29,527 nt of DNA from a virus. The translations under genes and the position numbers were made by a program. The notes beneath the pieces are model-generated. The model was not told where the DNA came from and ran no database searches. It was given only the letters and a program-made list of their open reading frames with translations. Positions 1 to 7,890 of this stretch are shown one piece after another (the first letter of the stretch is position 1; every line of letters begins with the position of its first letter). The DNA is taken from the IMG/VR virus record IMGVR_UViG_3300032331_001926, positions 1 to 29,527 of that record; one strand, written 5' to 3'.

Positions 1-2
1 CT

Positions 3-986
3 AATAAAACAGATTATAGCGAAAAAGAAAGATTAGAATTACGTAAACAATATCAAGATGCAATTCTTCAATCTATAGATACAGCATATCAAAATCAAAG
101 TGCAGCACTTGACCTTAATTATGATGATACTAAAAGAAAAGATAGTGAATATTATGATTCAGCAAGAACAGCTTTAGATGAATATCAAGCAAAATTAAAA
201 GCTGCAAATGATGCAGGTTCTATTGATGATGCAGAGTTTACCAAGAGAAAAAATGCAAACTTAAAAGCAAGAAAAGAATTAGATAAAGCGGAAGGTCAAT
301 CTAAAATTGAAACAACAGCAGCAATCGGTAATGCATTGGGTCAATTATCCCAATTAGTAGGACAAGATACAGTTGCAGGTAAAGCATTTGCTATTGCAAA
401 AGCAACAATTGATACATACCAATCAGCAGTTGCAGCATACAAATCATTAGCAGGTATTCCTGTTATTGGACCAGCTTTAGGTGCTATTGCTGCTGCATCA
501 GCAGTAGCTACAGGTATTGCAACAGTTAAAAAGATTGTTGCTGTTCAAGTTCCAAATGCACCAGGAGGTTCAGCAGGTGGACAATTACAATCTACACCTG
601 GTGATACAGGTGTTAGACCAACGATAAATGCAACAGCAACCCCTGTTAATAAAGCATCAGGTGGTATTGTTAGAGGACCTGGTGGTGAAACAAGTGATTC
701 CATACCAGCATATTTAAGTGATGGGGAGTTTGTGGTTAATGCTCGTTCAACAAGAATGTTCCAACCATTATTAAACTCAATCAATACTGCATCTAGCATG
801 CCAGGATTTGCATCAGGAGGATTAGCAACCAAAACAGTTAAACGTGATGATTCAGGAACAGAAAGATTAGCACAGGTTATTAGTGATACATTTAATAATC
901 AACCAATTAGAACATATGTTACTGCAACTGATATATCTAACCAACAACAATTTGATAGAGTAGCAAAAACCCGTTCACTTATCTAA
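3..986 (+). CDS. Tail tape measure protein, C-terminal part (5' end outside window)
   Basis: The frame is open from the left edge (first full codon at base 3) and ends at 986, leaving about 327 residues. The first ~100 visible residues are charged, Lys/Glu/Ala-rich and helical, as expected for coiled coil. A hydrophobic Ala/Gly/Ile stretch follows at visible residues ~128-180. The Gly-rich tail contains SDGEFVVNA at ~239-247, typical of the C-terminus of siphovirus tape measure proteins. These proteins set tail length and occupy the tail tube before DNA ejection. An internal TTG at 336 is not the start, because the coding pattern continues upstream. A late-type promoter and the protease gene follow within 40 bases. 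The identification is fairly secure; the full length is unknown. Confidence 0.85.
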   Translation, partial: NKTDYSEKERLELRKQYQDAILQSIDTAYQNQSAALDLNYDDTKRKDSEYYDSARTALDEYQAKLKAANDAGSIDDAEFTKRKNANLKARKELDKAEGQSKIETTAAIGNALGQLSQLVGQDTVAGKAFAIAKATIDTYQSAVAAYKSLAGIPVIGPALGAIAAASAVATGIATVKKIVAVQVPNAPGGSAGGQLQSTPGDTGVRPTINATATPVNKASGGIVRGPGGETSDSIPAYLSDGEFVVNARSTRMFQPLLNSINTASSMPGFASGGLATKTVKRDDSGTERLAQVISDTFNNQPIRTYVTATDISNQQQFDRVAKTRSLI

Positions 987-1010
987 AAATTGGTATAAAT
1001 TACAATTAGT

Positions 1011-1024
1011 TATATTTATTAGTA
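1011..1024 (+). promoter_or_regulatory. Late-type promoter motif TATATTTATTAGTA before the protease gene
   Basis: Exact copy of a 14-base motif found four times on the + strand, always at a gene start. Here it directly abuts the ATG at 1025. A TTG lies 18 bases upstream, so this copy also fits the Bacteroidota -33/-7 promoter pattern. Promoter function is inferred. Confidence 0.6.
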
Positions 1025-2293
1025 ATGGCAACAACAAAAATTGTAGAATTATTTATTGATGATGATTATGAAGAAGCTGGTATTGAAGCAATTAGTTTAG
1101 TTTCAAGACCTGCACATGATGAAGGTTGGTTGGCATTCAACTCACAAAAAAAAGTTGAATTAAACGAAGAACCTGAACAAATGTCACCTTATACAATTGT
1201 AAGTGATGATTTTTGCCAAAATAATCCAAAATTACAAACATTAGGAGAACCATATTCACAGCTTATCAACGAAGGTTGGCAAGTTGTTAAGGTTGAGAAA
1301 ATAACCCCACAAATGGTCCAAAAAATGAACCAACAAAGGTTTAGTGACCCTAATGGTGAAAGTGAATTGGATACAGAAGATTTTCGTGTAAGATTTAAGT
1401 ATGTTGGTCCAAAAGACGATAGAAACAGACAATTTTGTGCTGATATGATGTCAGCAAACAGAGTTTATAGATTTGAGGATATTGACGATTTAACGGATAG
1501 TGTAGCAAATCCTGAATTCGGTTTTTACAATATATTCATGTGGAGAGGTTCTTTTAACTGCAGACACAGCTGGGTTAAATTATTATACAAGCCTGATGGA
1601 AGCATTAGAAACACAGCAACATCTGTTAAAGGATTAGTGGATATTGAGCCACAAGGTGCAGGAATACAACCTGACACAAGAAATGATGCAACAGCTAGAG
1701 TTGGTTCAACAGGAGTATTAGCAAATGGAAAACCAGCAACAGCAACACAAATATCAAGAGATAGAAATCCAAGAATTGGAGATAGAATATTTACAAAAGA
1801 AGGATGGAAGGAACCATCTAAAATGGTATTTGGATTTGATGATGAAAAAAAGATAGTGGTTGGAGCTGCAATGGTTCCAAACAGAATGATACATAGATAC
1901 GATGATTTGGGTAATTTATATTACGTATTCTTTTCCAAAGAAAGTATCAAAAAAATGAGTGATAAGTTCCTCAAAGAAAGAAGAACAGATGAAACAAATA
2001 TTGAACACGATGGATTAAAGTTAGGTGCTGAAAAAGTGTTTATTACGGAGTCATGGGTTAGTGAAGACCCAGTAATGGATAAGTCACATTTTTACGGATT
2101 TGATTTACCATCTGGGACTTGGTTTGTAGCAATGAAGGTGAACGACCCGAAGATATGGAAAATGATTAAAGAAAAAAACTTAACAGGGTTTTCAGTAGAA
2201 GGGTTATTCGCTGAAAAATCTATATTCTCAAAGGAGGATAAACAAATAAACCAAATAACTAAAATCTTAAAATCAATTCAAGATTATGAATAG
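1025..2293 (+). CDS. XkdF-like prohead protease with inserted Cys/His morphogenesis segment
   Basis: 422 residues. The N-terminus (residues ~14-38) carries the IEAISLVSRPA motif seen in XkdF-type putative serine proteases. The C-terminal region (~335-400) has the matching ESWVSEDPVMDKS, GTWFVAMKVND and TGFSVEG motifs; the Ser of GFSVEG is the likely catalytic residue. Between them (~60-220) is a segment with GPKDDRNRQFC (C138) and NCRHSW (C179, H181), resembling the metal-binding part of Mu gpF-type head morphogenesis proteins. The expected role is proteolytic maturation of the prohead. The gene lies just upstream of the scaffold-like and capsid genes and overlaps the next gene by 8 bases. 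The protease call is good; the function of the insert is uncertain. Confidence 0.78.
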   Translation: MATTKIVELFIDDDYEEAGIEAISLVSRPAHDEGWLAFNSQKKVELNEEPEQMSPYTIVSDDFCQNNPKLQTLGEPYSQLINEGWQVVKVEKITPQMVQKMNQQRFSDPNGESELDTEDFRVRFKYVGPKDDRNRQFCADMMSANRVYRFEDIDDLTDSVANPEFGFYNIFMWRGSFNCRHSWVKLLYKPDGSIRNTATSVKGLVDIEPQGAGIQPDTRNDATARVGSTGVLANGKPATATQISRDRNPRIGDRIFTKEGWKEPSKMVFGFDDEKKIVVGAAMVPNRMIHRYDDLGNLYYVFFSKESIKKMSDKFLKERRTDETNIEHDGLKLGAEKVFITESWVSEDPVMDKSHFYGFDLPSGTWFVAMKVNDPKIWKMIKEKNLTGFSVEGLFAEKSIFSKEDKQINQITKILKSIQDYE

Positions 2294-3347
2294 TAAAGAA
2301 GCAATTGGCAAGATTATGAAGATATTAAATATTTCAACAGAAAAGTTTTACGATGGTAAAACAGAACAAGGCATCTCCGTTAAAATGGAAGGTGATACTC
2401 TTGAAATAGGAAAAACTTTATATGTTGCTACTGACGAAGGTATGATTCCCGCACCCGCAGGAACACACAAAATGGAAGATGGTGCTGAAGTAGAGGTTGA
2501 TGAAGACGGAAAAGTTGCAAAAATCAAAATGGGGGATATGGAAAATGAACCTACTGATGATGCAAAAAAAGAAGCTGAACAACAAAAAACTACAGAAAAC
2601 AAACCAACTGAAATGGCTGAATCACAAGAACCAGAAAAACCAGAAATGGAAGATGGGGATATTGAATTAGCTGATGGTAGTGTTTTTAGAATCGGTGGTG
2701 AATCACCTGAAACAGGAACTAGAATTAAGAAAGTTGGCTATGATGGAACATTGTCTGCAATTGCAGATGGTGCTTATGAAACTAAAGACGGTATGGTAAT
2801 GCAAATCGTAGGTGGTGAAATTAAGGGTATTCAATCAAAGGCAGCTGAAGCAGCTAGAGGCGGAATGTTTACTGAAGCAAAAACCGATAAAGGTGTTATG
2901 TTAGAATCCCCGACATTTGATGTTGGAGAAAAAATTGATGTTGTTGATGGTGACAAAAAGGAACCAGCACCAGATGGTGAACATCAAGTAATTTTAACAG
3001 ATGCAAAAGGTAATAAAGTAAAAATCCGTGTTATGGTTCACAAAGGCGAAATAGTTGAAAGAGAAGATGTTGAAGAAGCACAACCAGAAAGTGAAAAAGA
3101 AATAGGTGATGAATCTATGGATGCATTTATGGAAGTATTCTCAACAGCTATGAAACAATTAAACGCAAAAATTGATGATTTAGCTACAAAGCAATCAGCA
3201 ATGGAATTAAAGTTCAAGAAGTTCAGTAATGAACCAGCAGGAACTAGAATTATTAAAAATCAAATAAACCCTAATATTTTTGAGGACCAAAAACCATCAA
3301 AGTTTGAGGGCTTCAAGAAATTAAGAGAAACTCTTTCTCATAACTAA
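2286..3347 (+). CDS. Acidic capsid assembly/scaffold-like protein
   Basis: 353 residues, very rich in Glu, Asp and Lys. I see about three degenerate beta-rich modules of the form PaxGxH...DG...V...G.I..I, at residues ~55-82, ~150-182 and ~227-262. They are separated by a Glu/Pro/Lys linker (~88-122). The C-terminal third (~268-315) is predicted helical or coiled coil. Position between protease and major capsid genes, acidity and coiled coil all fit a scaffold that is degraded or expelled during head maturation. The start overlaps the protease stop by 8 bases, so translation is probably coupled. No catalytic motif is visible. A minor capsid or decoration protein is the alternative. Confidence 0.6.
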   Translation: MNSKEAIGKIMKILNISTEKFYDGKTEQGISVKMEGDTLEIGKTLYVATDEGMIPAPAGTHKMEDGAEVEVDEDGKVAKIKMGDMENEPTDDAKKEAEQQKTTENKPTEMAESQEPEKPEMEDGDIELADGSVFRIGGESPETGTRIKKVGYDGTLSAIADGAYETKDGMVMQIVGGEIKGIQSKAAEAARGGMFTEAKTDKGVMLESPTFDVGEKIDVVDGDKKEPAPDGEHQVILTDAKGNKVKIRVMVHKGEIVEREDVEEAQPESEKEIGDESMDAFMEVFSTAMKQLNAKIDDLATKQSAMELKFKKFSNEPAGTRIIKNQINPNIFEDQKPSKFEGFKKLRETLSHN

Positions 3348-3377
3348 ACAAACAAAAACTAAAAATAACAATTTAAT

Positions 3378-4343
3378 ATGAAAAAAAATCTTTCTAAATT
3401 GAATTTCAGTTACGATTTAGCAGGTCTAAACACGTATGTTGATGCATTAAACAGCGACATTATCAGTGAAGCCGTGCTTTCTCCAGTTACTATGGAGTAT
3501 TGTAACGTAATCCCAGGAATCAAAGGGACACAAAACGTGAACTTATTAAGCGAAACTTTATCGGTTCAGACAGGAACAACTTGTGGTTGGAGCAACGCAG
3601 GTGACGTAACATTTACAACTGCTGCATTATCTGTAGCTGCATTAAAGGTGAACCAATCGTTGTGTTTACAACAGCTGAATACCCTGTGGCTCGGGCAATA
3701 TCTGAACGCTGGGTCCTACAATGAAACTGCACCGTTCGAGGCTGCTATTGTAGATTTACAAACTAAACAAATCAAAAGATACAACGAAGACCTTATCTGG
3801 AATGCATCGTCTGCTACTACAGCATTTAGTGGTTTTATTGAATTATTAAATAACACATCAGGTGTTGTTCAATTAACTGGTGCAACTGCATTATGTTCTG
3901 TAACAGGTTCAACTGCACAAGACAAGGCAAATAACGTATTAGCTCAAATAGATAATATTATTCAAGTTATAGACAGAAATATTTACGACAGAGATGACAT
4001 CGTAATTTTCATGTCGCAAACCCAGTTCAAGTGCTACTTGACAGCGGTTCGTAACGTAAATAATTTTTACATTGATTCAAGTGAAAATAAATTAGGTTCA
4101 GTTTACTCAATCTACCATCCACAAACTAACTACAAAGTTGTAGGAGTTCCTGGATTAAACGGTTCTAACTTAATCGCTGCAGGTCCTAGTCAATATTTCT
4201 TAATTGGAACGGATTTGACTTCAGATGAGGATTCTTTCAGAGCTTGGTGGTCACAGGACTTTCAAGAAGTGAGAATCATGGCTGCTTGGAAGTTGGGGAC
4301 ACAATTGGCATTCCCACAATTCTTTGTAACTAACGGATTGTAA
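3378..4343 (+). CDS. Putative major capsid protein
   Basis: 321 residues, placed after protease and scaffold-like genes and followed by a strong terminator hairpin. It has no transmembrane segment or enzymatic motif. The sequence is rich in Asn, Thr, Ser, Leu and Ala and ends in a WWSQDFQEVRIMAAW region before the C-terminus, like the final beta-strands of HK97-fold capsid proteins. Codon choice is unusual for the window: the first ~400 bases use more C- and G-ending codons (AAC, GAC, CTG), which fits high expression or a different history. The start follows an A-rich leader without a Shine-Dalgarno. The call rests mainly on gene order, size and composition rather than a recognised motif. Confidence 0.7.
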   Translation: MKKNLSKLNFSYDLAGLNTYVDALNSDIISEAVLSPVTMEYCNVIPGIKGTQNVNLLSETLSVQTGTTCGWSNAGDVTFTTAALSVAALKVNQSLCLQQLNTLWLGQYLNAGSYNETAPFEAAIVDLQTKQIKRYNEDLIWNASSATTAFSGFIELLNNTSGVVQLTGATALCSVTGSTAQDKANNVLAQIDNIIQVIDRNIYDRDDIVIFMSQTQFKCYLTAVRNVNNFYIDSSENKLGSVYSIYHPQTNYKVVGVPGLNGSNLIAAGPSQYFLIGTDLTSDEDSFRAWWSQDFQEVRIMAAWKLGTQLAFPQFFVTNGL

Positions 4344-4353
4344 TAACAATATT

Positions 4354-4380
4354 GGTCGGGGGAGAAATCCCCCACCTTTT
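4354..4380 (+). terminator. GC-rich terminator hairpin after the major capsid gene
   Basis: GGGGGA (4358-4363), a GAAA tetraloop, then TCCCCC (4368-4373). The stem is extended by GGT (4354-4356) pairing with ACC (4374-4376) across a single bulged C. A short CTTTT follows. It starts 11 bases after the capsid stop codon. The weak U-tract suggests partial termination or 3'-end protection. Confidence 0.7.
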
Positions 4381-4414
4381 AACAAATAAACTAATTTAAT
4401 AAATCATATTCAAT

Positions 4415-4945
4415 ATGTCATGTAATTTAACAAGCGGTATACCTTTGAGTTGCAGGGACAATGTCGGTGGAGTCCAAAATATTTGGATTACAGATTTCAC
4501 AAACATTGATTCAATAACAAAATCAACAGGTGATACTATTACACAAATCTCTGGTTCAGGAACTTATTATGAGTTTCAACTAATCAGAACGTCGTCTCAA
4601 TTCACTGAAACTGTGAATGCTTCATTGGAAAATGGGACAGTGTTCTATACCCAGGAATTAGTAACGTATTTCGCAAAACTTGACCAAACAAAGAGAAACA
4701 TCTTAAAAACTTTAGCTCAATCACCAAGATTAAGCGTAGTAATGCAAGACAACAACGGTAATTATTTCCTATTAGGAGAAATCTACGGTATGTTTATTTC
4801 AGCGGGCACGTCGGTTACAGGAAAAGCGTTAGGAGACCAAGCGGGGTATAACCTTACTTTCCAAGCTTTAGAGCAATCTCCAATGAACGAATTGGCGGGC
4901 TCTTTAACAAGTGTTGCAACAGGTATAACTGTAGAAATACTTTAA
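4415..4945 (+). CDS. Probable tail tube or related virion structural protein
   Basis: 176 residues beginning MSCNLTSGIPLSCRDNVGG. This Cys-containing N-terminus recurs in a conserved structural protein of Bacteroidota siphophages. The remainder alternates beta-strand-like segments (TYYEFQLIRTSS, YTQELVTYFAKLD, GNYFLLGEIYGMFISAG, GYNLTFQALE), consistent with a tail-tube-like fold. It lies between the capsid and portal genes and is bracketed by two terminator hairpins, so it may be expressed mainly by read-through. The leader is A/T-rich with no Shine-Dalgarno. Virion protein status is likely; tube identity is an inference from size, strand pattern and abundance-type codon use. Confidence 0.6.
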   Translation: MSCNLTSGIPLSCRDNVGGVQNIWITDFTNIDSITKSTGDTITQISGSGTYYEFQLIRTSSQFTETVNASLENGTVFYTQELVTYFAKLDQTKRNILKTLAQSPRLSVVMQDNNGNYFLLGEIYGMFISAGTSVTGKALGDQAGYNLTFQALEQSPMNELAGSLTSVATGITVEIL

Positions 4946-4964
4946 TAAAACAAATTAAAAACAT

Positions 4965-5000
4965 AAGGGGTGAAATATCCCCTTGTGTTTTATTTTTATT
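4965..5000 (+). terminator. Intrinsic terminator after the tube-like gene
   Basis: AAGGGG (4965-4970), an eight-base loop, then CCCCTT (4979-4984), followed by GTGTTTTATTTTTATT. Perfect 6-bp stem plus a U-rich tract, 20 bases after the stop at 4945. It overlaps the region just before the next start at 5004. Confidence 0.75.
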
Positions 5001-5003
5001 ATC

Positions 5004-5420
5004 ATGCTATTAGTAAAAACAGGTCAAACAAATTATTTGGTTGTTACGGTTTCACAAAATGCAACAATACCAAACCCAGAGTGGTTATTTAGTTTTACAC
5101 ATATATTCTCAAAAGACCAAGTTAGATTTATTCCAACTGATATATCTGTGCATAAAAACAGGTATGACGAATTTGTATTTGTTGAAGGAACATCACCAGG
5201 ACAAATTAAGTTTCCATTTGAGGGGTTGTATACTTATGGAGTTTACGAACAACCACAAGGTTCAGGTAATCTAAACCCAGCATTATCTATGGGTTTAATT
5301 GAAGCAGGACAAGCTATGATAATTGCGCCAACAGGAAACACTACAAATGATAGTTATGTTTCTTACATTTCTAATGACGAGTTTAACTCCAATTATATTT
5401 TCATTAGTGATAATGAATAA
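5004..5420 (+). CDS. Conserved phage structural protein of unknown role
   Basis: 138 residues from the ATG at 5004. An upstream in-frame ATG at 4983 would start inside the terminator hairpin and add only MCFIFII, so 5004 is preferred. The sequence is beta-rich, with NYLVVTVSQ, YDEFVFVEG and a GLYTYGVYEQ segment near residues 74-83, a pattern I associate with small conserved proteins near portal genes in Bacteroidota phages. No catalytic motif or membrane segment is present. It lies between the tube-like protein and the portal, so a virion or assembly role such as decoration or neck protein is plausible. The specific function is unknown. Confidence 0.6.
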   Translation: MLLVKTGQTNYLVVTVSQNATIPNPEWLFSFTHIFSKDQVRFIPTDISVHKNRYDEFVFVEGTSPGQIKFPFEGLYTYGVYEQPQGSGNLNPALSMGLIEAGQAMIIAPTGNTTNDSYVSYISNDEFNSNYIFISDNE

Positions 5421-5425
5421 AAACT

Positions 5426-5439
5426 TATATTTATTAGTA
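5426..5439 (+). promoter_or_regulatory. Late-type promoter motif before the portal gene
   Basis: Exact TATATTTATTAGTA; its final A is the A of the portal ATG at 5439. If TATATTTA is a -7 element, transcription would start at or next to the start codon, giving a leaderless or near-leaderless mRNA. No TTG is seen at -33. Confidence 0.55.
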
Positions 5440-6626
5440 TGGATGAAGTAAAAAAAGATGATTTTATCAAGGTTTTTGAGTTTGCTACTGCAAGAGTTCC
5501 CATAATAGAGGAAAATCTTGGAATCAACACAAGAACACCTTGGGTTTTCTATGGTATTGCTAATTTAGCACCCCAAGAATTGATTAGATTATACAATGCA
5601 GCACCTACCCACAGAGCAGCAATTATGTCTAAATGGTATGGAGTTAGAGGAGAAGATATATCGTTGAAGGACGGGGATAATAATAGGTTGTTAATGTGTA
5701 ATTCTATGGGTGATTCCATTTATGATATTTGGAATAAAGCCACATTAGATTTTATCCTTTATGGGTCATTTAGCGTGAATATAGTTTGGAAACGTGATAG
5801 AGATTTAGGATTTGAGATTTATTATACTGACTTATCAAAATTAAGAGCAGAAAAAGCCGATGGTAATGATAGAACCAACCATTATTATTATTCTAATGAT
5901 TGGGCTTTTTATCGTAAACCACAATTCATACCAAGAAAATTACCTGCATTTGACCCAAATGGTGAAGACCCAAGTCAAATATATTATTACAGAACACATA
6001 GTCCATCTGCGGATTATTACGGATTCCCGACATATTGGGGTGCAGCTACAGCAATAAGCACGGAAATGGAAGTGTATAACTGGTGGCACTCTAACATTAT
6101 CAACGGACTAAATCCATCACTTTTTGTTTCACTGAATTCAGGAGTCCCAGCACCCGAGGAACGTCAGCAAATCTACGAAGCAATGCAAAATAAGTTTGGT
6201 TCAAGTAATAACCCAGGAAAATTATTTTTAACCTTCGCAGAATCCAAGGAACAAGCACCAGAGGTTACAACAATTTCTCCAAATGGTTCAGACAAAATGT
6301 GGATTGAAATGAATAATGCAGTCCAACAAGCGATTCTAACAGCTCACCAAATTAGTTCACCTGAACTCCTTGGTATACAAACACCTGGTGCTTTAGGAAA
6401 TAGCGACCATCTTGAAGCTCAGGACCATTTTCAACACCTTGTTGTAAAACCTATTCAACAAGAAATTATTAAAGTGTTTAATAAGATATTAACATTAAGG
6501 GATAAAAAACCTACTGATATTCAAGTTAAACAATTCCAAATGGTTACAATTCCTGATGAAAAACCTATTGAAACTGTGGATGTAAATAAAGATGTTGTTG
6601 ATACAACAAACGAAAATATACAATAA
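5439..6626 (+). CDS. Portal protein
   Basis: 395 residues. The sequence reads as a phage portal: an N-terminal region with LIRLYNAAPTHRAAIMSKWYGVRG, a middle with SFSVNIVWKRDRDLGFEIYYTDLSKLR (residues ~110-136), a clip/stem region around EVYNWWHSNIINGLNPSLFV, then AHQISSPELLGIQTPGALGN (~302-321), a motif common in Bacteroidota portal proteins. The portal forms the dodecameric ring at the capsid vertex through which terminase packages DNA. It starts at a late-type promoter motif and is followed after one base by the connector gene. Its location about 11 kb upstream of the large terminase, downstream of the capsid gene, is unusual. Confidence 0.85.
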   Translation: MDEVKKDDFIKVFEFATARVPIIEENLGINTRTPWVFYGIANLAPQELIRLYNAAPTHRAAIMSKWYGVRGEDISLKDGDNNRLLMCNSMGDSIYDIWNKATLDFILYGSFSVNIVWKRDRDLGFEIYYTDLSKLRAEKADGNDRTNHYYYSNDWAFYRKPQFIPRKLPAFDPNGEDPSQIYYYRTHSPSADYYGFPTYWGAATAISTEMEVYNWWHSNIINGLNPSLFVSLNSGVPAPEERQQIYEAMQNKFGSSNNPGKLFLTFAESKEQAPEVTTISPNGSDKMWIEMNNAVQQAILTAHQISSPELLGIQTPGALGNSDHLEAQDHFQHLVVKPIQQEIIKVFNKILTLRDKKPTDIQVKQFQMVTIPDEKPIETVDVNKDVVDTTNENIQ

Positions 6627-6627
6627 T

Positions 6628-7242
6628 ATGTCAGCACTAATTCCTCAAAATGTTCTTTTAATCAGTGAAAACAAACTGAAAAACTTTACGGATATTGACT
6701 TAAACGTGTCAACTTCGGTTTTGCTTCCGTTTATTTCTGTGGTTCAGCAGACCAAATTGGAATATATTATAGGTGGAAGATATTACCAAGAATTATTATT
6801 ACAAGTTTCAGGTAATACTTTAACAACCACTAACGAACAATTCATAAATTACTTTGCAGCACCAATGCTTATCTGGGCTGCTTACGCGGAATGTTTACCG
6901 TCTGTTTGGGGTAGGGTTAAGAACAACGGAATTGTTAATGGAGCAGAGCAAACAATCAAATTGGACGAAATGCAATGGTTCCAAAAGAAAGCCGACGATA
7001 GAGCACAATTTTTTGAGCAGAGATTGATTGAACAAATCATTTGGAATTCCAATTTATATCCATCTGTATTCAATATTAGCACTAAAAATGGATTATTTCC
7101 ACACCTTGGTAAAAACTACTTTAGTGGAGTCCACTTAACAAACGGAAAATATAACCCAGCAGATGTTGCGGTTGGTTTATCCCGTGCAGGAGTGGGATTT
7201 TACAGTGGTCCTGAATATTGGTGTATGTGGGGTGGTTGTTAA
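6628..7242 (+). CDS. Head-tail connector / adaptor protein
   Basis: 204 residues from the ATG at 6628, one base after the portal stop. A 12-residue in-frame upstream extension lies wholly within the portal gene and is not favoured. The first half is a helical region (LLISENKLKNFTDIDLN, LLPFISVVQQTKLEYIIGGRYYQELL) typical of phage connector proteins related to HK97 gp6 and the DUF6712-type family of Bacteroidota phages. Such proteins bind beneath the portal and prepare the neck for tail joining. The C-terminus is Gly/Tyr/Trp-rich and ends in a Cys. Immediate position after the portal supports the call. Confidence 0.65.
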   Translation: MSALIPQNVLLISENKLKNFTDIDLNVSTSVLLPFISVVQQTKLEYIIGGRYYQELLLQVSGNTLTTTNEQFINYFAAPMLIWAAYAECLPSVWGRVKNNGIVNGAEQTIKLDEMQWFQKKADDRAQFFEQRLIEQIIWNSNLYPSVFNISTKNGLFPHLGKNYFSGVHLTNGKYNPADVAVGLSRAGVGFYSGPEYWCMWGGC

Positions 7243-7252
7243 ATATAGATAA

Positions 7253-7516
7253 ATGAACGAAACGGTATTATTATTTTTATCAAATGCAATTACTGGTGTT
7301 GCAGCATGGTTTGTTGGTAAAAGAAAACAACAGGCTGAAACTGACAACCAAGTTTTACGCAATCTTGAATTAGCTGTTTCATTATACAAAAGTATAATTG
7401 ATGACTTAAAACAAGAAATCCATGACTTGAATATAAAAATACAAGATTTGGAAAAAAAGGTTGACGATTTGCATGCTGAAAACAGAAAATTAAAATCAAA
7501 AAAAAATAGTTTATAG
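7253..7516 (+). CDS. Small membrane-anchored coiled-coil protein
   Basis: 87 residues. An N-terminal hydrophobic segment (residues ~4-21, VLLFLSNAITGVAAWFVG) is followed by GKRK and then a long heptad-rich helix (~30-80) with repeated I/L at a/d positions and many Lys/Glu/Asp. This topology, one membrane segment and a coiled coil, fits an inner-membrane spanin, a holin accessory, or an ejection-related protein. No endolysin is adjacent, so a lysis role is only a guess. The stop codon TAG shares its G with the GTG start of the next gene, suggesting coupled translation. Confidence 0.6.
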   Translation: MNETVLLFLSNAITGVAAWFVGKRKQQAETDNQVLRNLELAVSLYKSIIDDLKQEIHDLNIKIQDLEKKVDDLHAENRKLKSKKNSL

Positions 7517-7887
7517 TGAAAGAAGAAATCATTTTACATTTAGTCCACTGTCAATCACAGATAAGATTTAATCATTGGCAAACAATGGGTGATGCTAGAC
7601 ATAGAGCATTAGGAGAATTATACGGATTATTAGATGAAGCTATTGATGATTTTGTTGAAACTATGTTAGGTAAATATGGTAGACCTGAATTCCAACCAAC
7701 CTTCTCAATTGAGTTTGATAATCCAAAAACATTAGTTATTGAAGGTTATTTAGAACAATTCAAGGAGTTTTTATTTTCATTAACACAAACACTAGACCCA
7801 GTAAAGGATACGGACTTATTAAACAAGCGTGATGAAATCCTTGGAGATGTAAATCATACATTATATTTATTAACATTAAAGTTTTAG
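7516..7887 (+). CDS. DUF5856-like helical protein
   Basis: 123 residues with a GTG start at 7516 that overlaps the upstream stop by one base. The N-terminus reads HLVHCQSQIRFNHWQTMGDARHRALGELYGLLDEAIDDFVET; its FHWQT-type pattern with a following H and E-rich helix matches the DUF5856 family I know from phages. It suggests a four-helix, ferritin-like fold. Whether it binds metal is unknown, although the Glu/His pattern is suggestive. It lies in the portal-connector operon and could be a virion-associated or assembly protein. An ATG start would lose the conserved beginning, so GTG is chosen. Confidence 0.6.
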   Translation: MKEEIILHLVHCQSQIRFNHWQTMGDARHRALGELYGLLDEAIDDFVETMLGKYGRPEFQPTFSIEFDNPKTLVIEGYLEQFKEFLFSLTQTLDPVKDTDLLNKRDEILGDVNHTLYLLTLKF

Positions 7888-7890
7888 TCA

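Noticed and set aside
4983-5003. Upstream ATG for the gene at 5004
   Set aside because: It lies inside the terminator hairpin and adds only a hydrophobic seven-residue stub.
6592-6627. Connector start at 6592
   Set aside because: It is wholly inside the portal gene; the ATG at 6628 follows the portal stop by one base and begins the conserved sequence.
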